A stretch of DNA of 12,199 nt from Cyclobacteriaceae bacterium (lineage in GTDB: Bacteria > Bacteroidota > Bacteroidia > Cytophagales > Cyclobacteriaceae). Shown here in pieces: positions 6,279 through 12,199 of the stretch. Every line of letters starts with the position of its first letter. Position 1 is the stretch's first letter. The notes beneath the pieces were generated by a model. The model did not search any database, was not told the DNA's origin, and saw only the letters and a list, made by a program, of their open reading frames with translations. The DNA lies in contig JABFSY010000484.1 in NCBI GenBank assembly GCA_013140395.1, forward strand, positions 1-12,199. Direction: 5' to 3'. A program made the position numbers and the translations under genes.

Positions 6279-8084
6279 GTGAAAAAGTTGGCGTTCCTTT
6301 TTTTTGCGTTACTTCCTATTCTTGCGTTCGCGCAGGGGATCACCCGCACGACTTATCATGATGCCGCCAAGAAAAATGTGAAGGAAGTGTATCAGGTAAA
6401 AGATACCATCAGTAACATTCTGCAAGGTCGGTATATCTCTTACTTTTTGAATGGCAATATTGAGTCCAAGGGTCAATTTGTAAACAACGAGACCACCGGT
6501 GCCTGGGAGTTTTATTTTGAGACCGGCAATTTGCGCATGAAAGGAATTCTTCGCGCTAATTCCAATTACGGATTGTGGGAATACTTTTACGAAAGCGGAC
6601 AAAAAAGTATGGAGGGGACTATTGATGGAAAGTTGAAGGAAGGTGTCTGGAGGATTTACTACGAAAATGGTGATTTAAAGGAAACAGGAGAGTACAAAGA
6701 AAATAACAGAACCGGTTTATGGAAGATGTACTTTGAAGACGGCACGCTACGTGGAGAGATCGAATACAAGGATGATTACGGCAGATTTACAGAGTATTAT
6801 CACACGGGTAAAGTAATGTGTGAGGGGCCGAAAGCTGGTGCGCGAAATGTGGGGCTATGGCGTTTCTTCTCTGAAGATGGTACGCTAGAAAGTGAAGGCA
6901 ATTTTGAGAACGGTAAGAAGAATGGTGAATGGAAGCAGTTTTATCCCTCCGGTAAACTGTCCGCTTCCGGGTGGTACACGAATGATTTACCAAGTGGACG
7001 TTGGAGCTATTTCTTTGAAGATGGCACCACTCTGTCAGGAGGCGAATTTGTTGATGGTAAAAAGAACGGGTATTGGTCAACCTTCAACAAAGGTGGGAGT
7101 AAGCGAAGCGAGATCACTTATCAAAATGGTGTGGGGGAATACCGCGAATACTATCAAGACGGTAAGCTGCGAGTAAAGGGACAAATTGTTGATGAGAAAA
7201 ATCAGGGAAAGTGGCAATATTATTTTCAAGATGGCAAAATAGAAGGGGAGTGCACGTTTGATCGCGGCAAAGGAATTTATTCCGGTTTTTTTCCCAATGG
7301 TTCCCTGCAAACAAAAGGGCAGATTGAAGATGATCTAAGAGTTGGCACCTGGGAGCTCTACGAACCCGATGGGAAACTAGCCGGATACTATAAGCCGTTC
7401 TACGAAGACAAGACATTGGCCAGTGAGGTCGATGCTGCCCTGAAACGGAATAAAAACAGCACGATCGTTGTTCCCAAAAAAACGAAGCGTAAGGGCTTTA
7501 ATTATTTTGCACCTCTATTTCCTGAGTATCATGGTGTGATTGTTGGTGGCAATCCTGTTTTTGCATTCATTGGATCGATTCCACTTTCCATTGAATTTTA
7601 TAATCAAGAGCGACTTGGGCATGAGTTCGCCTTTGAAGGATTACGCGATCCGTTTTTCACGGCCGACTCGGAAGTTCCTGAGAATAGGGTGTATCAGCGA
7701 GGTAATGTGATCTCCGTACGACAGAAATTTTACAATCCACTTAAAACCGGGATGTGGTATTTTGGACATCAGGTTCGGTTCACTAACATCAGTCATTTCA
7801 ACAATGTTTTCTCACCCATTTCCCCCTTAACGAAAGTGACCGCGAGTGCCTCTGAACAACGAGCTGAATGGGGCGTGATGCTAGGGCTACGCCTGATGGA
7901 ACGAAACAACGGCAATGGATTCACCATCGACATTTTTGGTGCTTACAACATTGGATTTAGAAGTTTTGATGTCGATGATTTGTACAAAAATTCATTTTCA
8001 TCCCTGAACCAATCGTCCTTCTCCACCAGTGCTAATTTCGGAATCAACTTTGGTTATTCATTTTCTTTCGATGGCAGAAGGTAG
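6279..8084 (+). CDS. Secreted MORN/YwqK-type repeat protein with C-terminal barrel-like domain
   Basis: Function unknown. I start it at the GTG at 6279, giving 601 aa, because VKKLAFLFFALLPILAFA-Q is a textbook signal peptide (cleavage after A18) and begins exactly there. An ATG at 6231 would add 16 unpromising residues. Residues 51-374 are 14 tandem MORN-variant (YwqK-like) repeats with the core xW-x2-YY-x-DG-x-L-x-G, of 24 or 22 residues each. After a short lysine-rich linker (about 385-406), residues 407-601 show alternating amphipathic beta strands (for example FIGSIPLSIEF, MWYFGHQVRF, FGINFGYSFSF). This suggests an outer-membrane beta-barrel of roughly eight strands, with the repeats then lying in the periplasm or on the surface. 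Proteins with these repeats are often labelled 'antitoxin YwqK' in databases; the signal peptide makes an antitoxin role unlikely here. It follows the dioxygenase gene by 70 nt on the same strand. Cell location is inferred. Confidence 0.85.
   Translation: MKKLAFLFFALLPILAFAQGITRTTYHDAAKKNVKEVYQVKDTISNILQGRYISYFLNGNIESKGQFVNNETTGAWEFYFETGNLRMKGILRANSNYGLWEYFYESGQKSMEGTIDGKLKEGVWRIYYENGDLKETGEYKENNRTGLWKMYFEDGTLRGEIEYKDDYGRFTEYYHTGKVMCEGPKAGARNVGLWRFFSEDGTLESEGNFENGKKNGEWKQFYPSGKLSASGWYTNDLPSGRWSYFFEDGTTLSGGEFVDGKKNGYWSTFNKGGSKRSEITYQNGVGEYREYYQDGKLRVKGQIVDEKNQGKWQYYFQDGKIEGECTFDRGKGIYSGFFPNGSLQTKGQIEDDLRVGTWELYEPDGKLAGYYKPFYEDKTLASEVDAALKRNKNSTIVVPKKTKRKGFNYFAPLFPEYHGVIVGGNPVFAFIGSIPLSIEFYNQERLGHEFAFEGLRDPFFTADSEVPENRVYQRGNVISVRQKFYNPLKTGMWYFGHQVRFTNISHFNNVFSPISPLTKVTASASEQRAEWGVMLGLRLMERNNGNGFTIDIFGAYNIGFRSFDVDDLYKNSFSSLNQSSFSTSANFGINFGYSFSFDGRR
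6429..7400 (+). repeat. Array of 14 MORN-like protein repeats (72/66-bp units)
   Basis: The repeats start at residues 51, 75, 99, 123, 147, 169, 193, 217, 241, 265, 287, 311, 333 and 357 of the 601-aa protein. Units are 24 residues long except units 5, 10 and 12, which are 22. The nucleotide sequence is strongly diverged between units, so this is an old array, not a recent expansion, and is unlikely to slip. Confidence 0.85.
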
Positions 8085-8112
8085 CCAAACGATTTTGAAG
8101 AAACACAATCAT

Positions 8113-8145
8113 GGCGCTCGCAATAATTGGTAACTTGCGCCTTTT
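8113..8145 (+). terminator. Weak candidate terminator after the MORN/barrel gene
   Basis: GGCGC (8113-8117) pairs with GCGCC (8137-8141), with a possible AA/TT extension across a 4-nt bulge, and is followed directly by T4 (8142-8145). The 19-nt loop and short T-run make it weak, but it lies 28 nt past the stop of the upstream gene and before the next start. Confidence 0.35.
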
Positions 8146-8184
8146 AAGATCTGTAAAGCAATTGAAGGGATAACTACCTTTCCT

Positions 8185-9774
8185 ATGAACCAGAAAGTTG
8201 AAGTTAATTTAACCCCCGAGGAGGCATTTGACGAGGCACTTGTCAAACCAGCTCTTTTTCAAAAACTACATTTAACCGATGATGGCGGAGTATTCTTGCA
8301 GCCGTTGCGAAGATCGATCGATGCCAGAGGCAAGGAAGTAATTGTTAATTTCTTAGTCGAAGTTATTCCAAAGAAAGAGGCAGGTTCAGTCATTGCCTAT
8401 AAAAAATCATATCCCAATGTGAGCAACGCTCCTGCAGCAATTATTGTTGGATCGGGACCAGCCGGAATGTTCGCTGCCATTCGGTTGATTGAACTTGGGA
8501 TCAAACCAATTTTGCTGGAAAGGGGAAAAGATGTACAATCGAGAAGAAGAGATATTGCGGCAATCAACAAAGCCGATATTGTCAATCCTGAATCAAATTA
8601 TTGCTTTGGAGAAGGGGGTGCCGGCACCTATTCTGATGGCAAACTATACACCCGTTCAAAAAAGCGGGGCGATATAAGACGCATTTTGGAAATCCTGGTT
8701 GCCCACGGTGCCAAAGAGGAAATTTTGTACGATGCCCATCCACACATTGGCACGAACAAGTTGCCGTTGCTGGTGGCCGAGCTTCGTGAGAGTATCAAGA
8801 ATGCCGGAGGAGAAATTCATTTCAATACCAAAGTGACCGATTTTCTACTGAGAGGTAACGAAATGTTGGGCGTTATCACCGAAGATGGGACAAAATGGGA
8901 AGCGGCCTCGGTGCTTCTTGCCACAGGTCATTCAGCACGAGATATCTTTGAGTTACTCAACCAGCGTGGTGTCTCTATTGAGGCAAAACCTTTTGCACTG
9001 GGCGTGCGGGTGGAGCATGCGCAGTCGCTGATTGACCAGGTACAGTATCATTGTAAGACAGATCGTGGTCCCTATTTGCCCGCTTCTTCTTATTCTCTCG
9101 TTCATCAAGCAAAAGTCAGTGGCAAAGAGCGAGGCGTATTCTCTTTTTGCATGTGCCCTGGTGGGTTCATTGTGCCGGCAGCAACAGCCCCCGGTGAAGT
9201 GGTCGTCAACGGAATGAGCCCTTCGAGGCGAGACTCTAAGTTTGCTAATTCAGGAATAGTCATGTCGATTGAAGAATCCGACTATCAGAAGTTTAGCAAG
9301 TATGGTGCTTTGACGGGTCTTCACTTTCAGTCTGAAATTGAAAAAAGAGCATGCTCATTAGCGGGCGGTACGCAAATAGCTCCCGCCCAGCGGTTGGTCG
9401 ACTTTGTAAATGGTAAGCGTTCAGCCAGTTTGTTGCCAACATCCTATCAACCGGGACTTGAGAGTATCACCATGGATGATGTATTACCGCCATTTATTGC
9501 AGACGGTTTGAGGCAAGGGTTCAAGAATTTTGGAAGTAAGATGAGGGGCTACTTAACCAACGAAGCACAAGTAGTAGGAGTGGAGAGCAGAACGTCTTCT
9601 CCCGTGCGCATTCCAAGAGATAAGGAAACACTTGAGCACGTGTCTGTGAAACATCTTTTTCCTTGTGGTGAAGGGGCAGGGTATGCGGGAGGTATTGTGT
9701 CGGCAGCAATGGATGGCGAACGTTGTGCAGAGGCTATGGCCAAGTTGTATTACAAAAAGAACTCTTCTCAATGA
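8185..9774 (+). CDS. FAD-dependent oxidoreductase, COG2509 type (uncharacterised)
   Basis: A 529-aa protein of the widespread but functionally uncharacterised COG2509 family of predicted FAD-dependent dehydrogenases. Residues 1-80 form an N-terminal alpha/beta domain typical of the family. The dinucleotide-binding fold then begins with IIVGSGPAGMFAA (86-98, GxGxxG), with the acidic ribose-binding end at LLERG (110-114). The family hallmark FGEGGAGTYSDGKL follows at 141-154. A second nucleotide-binding strand ends in LLATGHSARD (244-253), and the C-terminal FAD motif contains CGEGAGYAGG and a GIVSAAMDG helix start. Length is normal and all motifs appear intact. No signal peptide or membrane helix is seen, so it is cytosolic. 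The start is the ATG at 8185. The downstream CoA-binding gene begins 30 nt after the stop, so they probably share a transcript. Substrate and electron partner are unknown. Confidence 0.9.
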   Translation: MNQKVEVNLTPEEAFDEALVKPALFQKLHLTDDGGVFLQPLRRSIDARGKEVIVNFLVEVIPKKEAGSVIAYKKSYPNVSNAPAAIIVGSGPAGMFAAIRLIELGIKPILLERGKDVQSRRRDIAAINKADIVNPESNYCFGEGGAGTYSDGKLYTRSKKRGDIRRILEILVAHGAKEEILYDAHPHIGTNKLPLLVAELRESIKNAGGEIHFNTKVTDFLLRGNEMLGVITEDGTKWEAASVLLATGHSARDIFELLNQRGVSIEAKPFALGVRVEHAQSLIDQVQYHCKTDRGPYLPASSYSLVHQAKVSGKERGVFSFCMCPGGFIVPAATAPGEVVVNGMSPSRRDSKFANSGIVMSIEESDYQKFSKYGALTGLHFQSEIEKRACSLAGGTQIAPAQRLVDFVNGKRSASLLPTSYQPGLESITMDDVLPPFIADGLRQGFKNFGSKMRGYLTNEAQVVGVESRTSSPVRIPRDKETLEHVSVKHLFPCGEGAGYAGGIVSAAMDGERCAEAMAKLYYKKNSSQ

Positions 9775-9804
9775 ATTGTCGTTACTCTTTTGAACTGAAT
9801 GTGA

Positions 9805-10182
9805 ATGGATAAGACGAACAAGAAAACGGTGATTGTGGGTGCTACAACGAACCCAAGCCGGTATGCCTTTATGGCTGCCGAAAAGCTCGTTGAAAACCAC
9901 CATGAAATAGTGCCGATTGGTGTTAAATCGGGAGAGGTTTTTGGAGAGCCGATTTTGAATATTGGAAACAGGCCGTTGATCGGAGATGTAGATACAATTA
10001 CGCTCTATATTGGCCCGCAACATCAACCCGAACATTACGAATATCTTTTAAGCCTGAAGCCAAAGCGTGTTATATTCAACCCAGGTACAGAAAATGTTGA
10101 ATTTGAAAAGAAGGTTGAGGAGTCAGGCGCAGAAGCGCTAGAGGCTTGTACGCTGGTGATGTTGAGTACGGGACAGTATTGA
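9805..10182 (+). CDS. CoA-binding domain protein (YccU-like)
   Basis: A 125-aa single-domain Rossmann-fold protein of the CoA_binding_2 family. The N-terminal VIVGATTNPSRYA (9-21) is the nucleotide-binding loop, PIGVK (37-41) ends the second strand, and FNPGTEN (91-97) and EACTLVML (113-120) are the conserved family blocks. The domain resembles the CoA-binding part of succinyl-CoA synthetase alpha, but the catalytic and grasp domains are absent, so it probably binds CoA or a related nucleotide without ligase activity. The physiological role is unknown. It follows the COG2509 oxidoreductase by 30 nt on the same strand. It converges with the small TPR gene, with only 10 nt between the two stop codons. 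Confidence 0.9.
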   Translation: MDKTNKKTVIVGATTNPSRYAFMAAEKLVENHHEIVPIGVKSGEVFGEPILNIGNRPLIGDVDTITLYIGPQHQPEHYEYLLSLKPKRVIFNPGTENVEFEKKVEESGAEALEACTLVMLSTGQY

Positions 10183-10192
10183 CAACACCACA

Positions 10193-10510
10193 CTATTCAA
10201 AAAGCAGCTCATCCAGAAAAGAAGTAAGCTCTTTCTCGGTTTTCAAATCGTTCTGTTTTTTGGCAACGAGTATTCCAGTTTCAAGCGCTTGTATTGCTTT
10301 TGGCTGATCTCCTTGATATAGAAAGAAACCAGCCGCGATGTAGTAGGTCGGCAGATAGTCAGCATGTTGAGTCATTAATTCCTGAAACAACGAACCAACC
10401 CGTTTAGGATCGTTGCCACTAAGTTCCATTGCCAGCGCGTACTTGTTGAAGGGCTCATTAGGGTCTTCTCTTATCCAACTTTCCAAGTTTTTCACCCGCT
10501 CGTAGTTCAT
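10193..10510 (-). CDS. Small TPR-type protein
   Basis: A 105-aa all-helical protein without signal peptide or membrane segment. It has about two tetratricopeptide-like units: residues 5-45 (LESWIREDPNEPFNKYALAM, FQELM) and 48-85 (DYLPTYYIAAGFFLYQGDQ, KAIQALETGI). A charged C-terminal helix ends in LDELLFE. Similar stand-alone short TPR proteins are common in Bacteroidota, and I know of no assigned function. The ATG start at 10510-10508 lies about 55 nt downstream of a promoter-like TAAATTTG on the same strand. It is divergent from etfB and convergent with the CoA-binding gene. A protein-binding adaptor role is inferred from the fold only. Confidence 0.8.
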   Translation of the reverse strand: MNYERVKNLESWIREDPNEPFNKYALAMELSGNDPKRVGSLFQELMTQHADYLPTYYIAAGFFLYQGDQPKAIQALETGILVAKKQNDLKTEKELTSFLDELLFE

Positions 10511-10565
10511 TTGATTTTTTCGGTTTTCAACAACTCTTATTAAAATTTTATCCGTTATCTTGAGC

Positions 10566-10573
10566 CAAATTTA
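10566..10573 (-). promoter_or_regulatory. Candidate -7 promoter element (TAnnTTTG) of the small TPR gene
   Basis: The minus strand reads TAAATTTG, an exact consensus match, about 55 nt before the TPR start codon. It lies in the 109-bp region shared with the divergent etfB gene, whose own best match (TTCCTTTG at 10577-10584) has one mismatch. A -33 element is not evident for either. Confidence 0.3.
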
Positions 10574-10619
10574 AGTTTCCTTTGTTAAACATCTGATAAT
10601 CATTTCCCTTATTCCTTTT

Positions 10620-11354
10620 ATGAAGATTTTAGTTTGTATTTCTCATGTTCCTGATACCACGTCAAAGATCAATTTTACTGAAAACGGTACGAAGTTCGAC
10701 ACCACGGGCGTTCAATTTATAATTGGGCCGTATGACGACTATGCGTTGGCACGTGCTATCGAATTGAAAGAAGCTATTCCCGGAACGCTGGTTACCGTGA
10801 TTAATATAGGAACTGCTGAAACGGAATCAACCATTCGAAAAGCGCTAGCAATAGGTGCTGATGATGCGATTCGTGTCAATGCAGACCCTACAGATTCTTT
10901 TTTTGTTGCCTGCCAGATTGCAGAGCACGCCAAGGGCTATGATCTTATTCTAATGGGAAGAGAATCAATCGACTATAATGGTGGAGTCGTTCACGCAATG
11001 GTTGGTGAGTTGTTGGGCATTCCGTCACTTTCCCCTGTAATGAAATTAGAAATCGATGGTTCGAAAGTAAAGATGGAACGCGAAATTGAAGGTGGACATG
11101 AAAACGTGGAAGCCAACTTGCCTTTGGTTGCCGGCTGCCAGGAGCCTATTGCTGAATGGAAGATCCCGAACATGCGTGGAATTATGTCGGCACGTACAAA
11201 GCCATTAAAAGTGGTTGAACCTAAACCGGTTGATAAGACAGTGGTCGTTCAAAAATTTGAATTACCTCCGGCCAAAGGCGCTATCAGAATGATCAGCGCT
11301 GATAATGTGGCTGAGCTAGTGACTCTGTTGAAAACAGAGGCAAAAGTTCTTTAA
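10620..11354 (+). CDS. etfB: Electron transfer flavoprotein subunit beta
   Basis: The beta subunit of the EtfAB heterodimer accepts electrons from acyl-CoA dehydrogenases and related flavoenzymes and delivers them to the quinone pool through ETF:quinone oxidoreductase. The 244-aa product begins MKILVCISHVPDT, as in the family, with GPYDDYALARAIELK at 36-50 and the nucleotide (AMP)-binding stretch GRESIDYNGGVVHAMVGE at 113-130. The conserved ETF-beta block REIEGGHENVEANLP lies at 154-168. KIPNMRGIMSARTKPL (181-196) corresponds to the recognition-loop region that contacts partner dehydrogenases. Length is normal. etfA follows after 46 nt on the same strand, so the pair is an operon. The start is the ATG at 10620. 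The likely partner in this window is the acyl-CoA dehydrogenase at 3935-5155. Confidence 0.95.
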   Translation: MKILVCISHVPDTTSKINFTENGTKFDTTGVQFIIGPYDDYALARAIELKEAIPGTLVTVINIGTAETESTIRKALAIGADDAIRVNADPTDSFFVACQIAEHAKGYDLILMGRESIDYNGGVVHAMVGELLGIPSLSPVMKLEIDGSKVKMEREIEGGHENVEANLPLVAGCQEPIAEWKIPNMRGIMSARTKPLKVVEPKPVDKTVVVQKFELPPAKGAIRMISADNVAELVTLLKTEAKVL

Positions 11355-11400
11355 TAAGTCGTTAGAAAAAAGCACCGTTAACATAATTAATTTTATTGAT

Positions 11401-12199
11401 ATGTCAGTCTTAGTATTTGTAGAAGTAGGAGAAGGAAAAATTAGAAAGACCTCATTGGAGGCTATTGCGTATGCAAATGCACTCAAAGCGGGTGAAGTAA
11501 TTGCAGTAGCAATGGGTTCGATTGAAGCAGCGGAATTGGCGTCTGTTGGAAAATATGGAGCTACGAAAGTGCTTCACGTTGCTGATGCTCGATTAGATAA
11601 GCCGGTGATTCAGGTTTATGCATCTGTGCTAACGAAGGCTATGCAAGATGAGAATGCAGACATACTAGTACTTGCGAATTCATCACTGGGTACACCGGTT
11701 GCTGCGAAAGTCGCGATCAAAACCAACGCCAGCTTTGTATCGAATGTAGTGGACTTGCCGAATACAGCCAATGGCTTTGTCGTTAAACGGAGCATCTATA
11801 CTGGTAAAGCATTTTCCTTTGTTGAATTAAAAAATCAAAAGAAGGTGTTGGCGTTAAAGAAGAATGCGGCTGAAGCAAAAGAAATAGGCGGTACCATCAC
11901 CGTAACTCCCTATGCCATTTCGCTCAATGAAGCTGATTTTAATACGACCACTACAGCCACGGAAAAAGCTACAGGAGATATTTTACTCCCGGAAGCAGAG
12001 ATCGTAGTTTCTGGTGGCCGTGGATTGAAAGGCCCTGAACACTGGGGCATCCTGGAAGACCTTGCCAAAGCACTACATGCTGGTACGGGTTGTAGTAAGC
12101 CGGTGTCTGATTTGGGCTGGAGACCACATCATGAGCACGTGGGACAAACGGGAGTCAAGGTGGCTCCGCAGTTGTACATCGCAGTGGGCATTTCAGGAG
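11401..12199 (+). CDS. etfA: Electron transfer flavoprotein subunit alpha (partial, runs off right edge)
   Basis: The alpha subunit of ETF carries most of the FAD site. The frame is open from the ATG at 11401 to the edge: 266 complete codons plus one base, with no stop. The N-terminal domain starts MSVLVFVEVGEGKIRKTSLEA, and LANSSLGTPVAAKVAIK lies at about 91-107. The C-terminal FAD domain shows SGGRGLKGPEHW (204-215), CSKPVSDLGW (231-240), HVGQTG (246-251) and YIAVGISG (259-266), all in family order. Compared with human ETF-alpha (GASRAAVD), the arginine next to the flavin is a lysine (K233), a variant I associate with Bacteroidota EtfA. Only about the last 50 residues should be missing. It follows etfB by 46 nt in the same operon. 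Confidence 0.95.
   Translation, partial: MSVLVFVEVGEGKIRKTSLEAIAYANALKAGEVIAVAMGSIEAAELASVGKYGATKVLHVADARLDKPVIQVYASVLTKAMQDENADILVLANSSLGTPVAAKVAIKTNASFVSNVVDLPNTANGFVVKRSIYTGKAFSFVELKNQKKVLALKKNAAEAKEIGGTITVTPYAISLNEADFNTTTTATEKATGDILLPEAEIVVSGGRGLKGPEHWGILEDLAKALHAGTGCSKPVSDLGWRPHHEHVGQTGVKVAPQLYIAVGISG

Noticed and set aside
6279-8084. Antitoxin (YwqK) function of the MORN-repeat gene
   Set aside because: The family label would suggest a toxin-antitoxin pair, but there is a signal peptide and a barrel-like domain, and no toxin-like gene is adjacent.
8111-8173. 20-codon frame (MALAIIGNLRLLRSVKQLKG) ahead of the COG2509 gene
   Set aside because: It could be a small hydrophobic/basic peptide, but it overlaps the candidate terminator and nothing supports translation.
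1-12199. CRISPR array, insertion sequence, prophage, tRNA or rRNA
   Set aside because: No regularly spaced direct repeats, transposase or integrase motifs, tRNA cloverleaf or rRNA-like sequence was seen on either strand.

Overview
The window looks like chromosomal DNA of a member of the Bacteroidota, most likely a Cytophagales-type organism. The support is the family-level look of several proteins: the glutaryl-CoA dehydrogenase-type enzyme, the CSKPVSD-type EtfA, the DUF1573 protein, the SecG-linked TPR-like protein and the MORN/YwqK-type surface protein. Matches to the Bacteroidota -7 promoter element TAnnTTTG occur upstream of several genes, and convincing Shine-Dalgarno sequences are largely absent. 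No transposase, integrase, CRISPR array, tRNA or rRNA was seen. This is mostly ordinary core and metabolic gene content, not an obvious genomic island.

Layout, left to right. Positions 1-355 contain no recognisable gene but hold short repeats and a hairpin, and may be the control region of a gene lying to the left. A leftward pair follows: a TTG-started TPR-like protein (698-1540) and secG (356-694), separated by 3 nt. Divergent from these, a secreted three-domain DUF1573 protein (1655-2743) runs rightward and converges on wecB (2777-3856, leftward), which makes UDP-ManNAc for polysaccharide synthesis. wecB lies downstream of a glutaryl-CoA dehydrogenase-type acyl-CoA dehydrogenase (3935-5155, leftward). 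The gap between them is almost filled by a heptamer-built inverted repeat that ends 3 nt before the wecB start codon.

Divergent from the dehydrogenase is a tryptophan 2,3-dioxygenase family gene (5258-6208). It is followed by a secreted protein (6279-8084) with 14 MORN-like repeats and a C-terminal segment that looks like an outer-membrane beta-barrel. Next come a COG2509-type FAD-dependent oxidoreductase (8185-9774) and a small CoA-binding protein (9805-10182), probably co-transcribed. A small leftward TPR protein (10193-10510) converges on them. The window ends with etfB (10620-11354) and etfA (11401 to beyond the right edge).

The clearest functional link is between the acyl-CoA dehydrogenase and the ETF genes: dehydrogenases of this family pass electrons to ETF, and EtfAB then feeds the respiratory chain. 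The dioxygenase next to the dehydrogenase suggests amino-acid catabolism (tryptophan and/or lysine), but that link rests on proximity only. The points most worth a second look are the MORN/beta-barrel fusion with its repeat-length rule, the inverted repeat ahead of wecB, the altered heme-pocket loop of the dioxygenase, and the gene-free left end.
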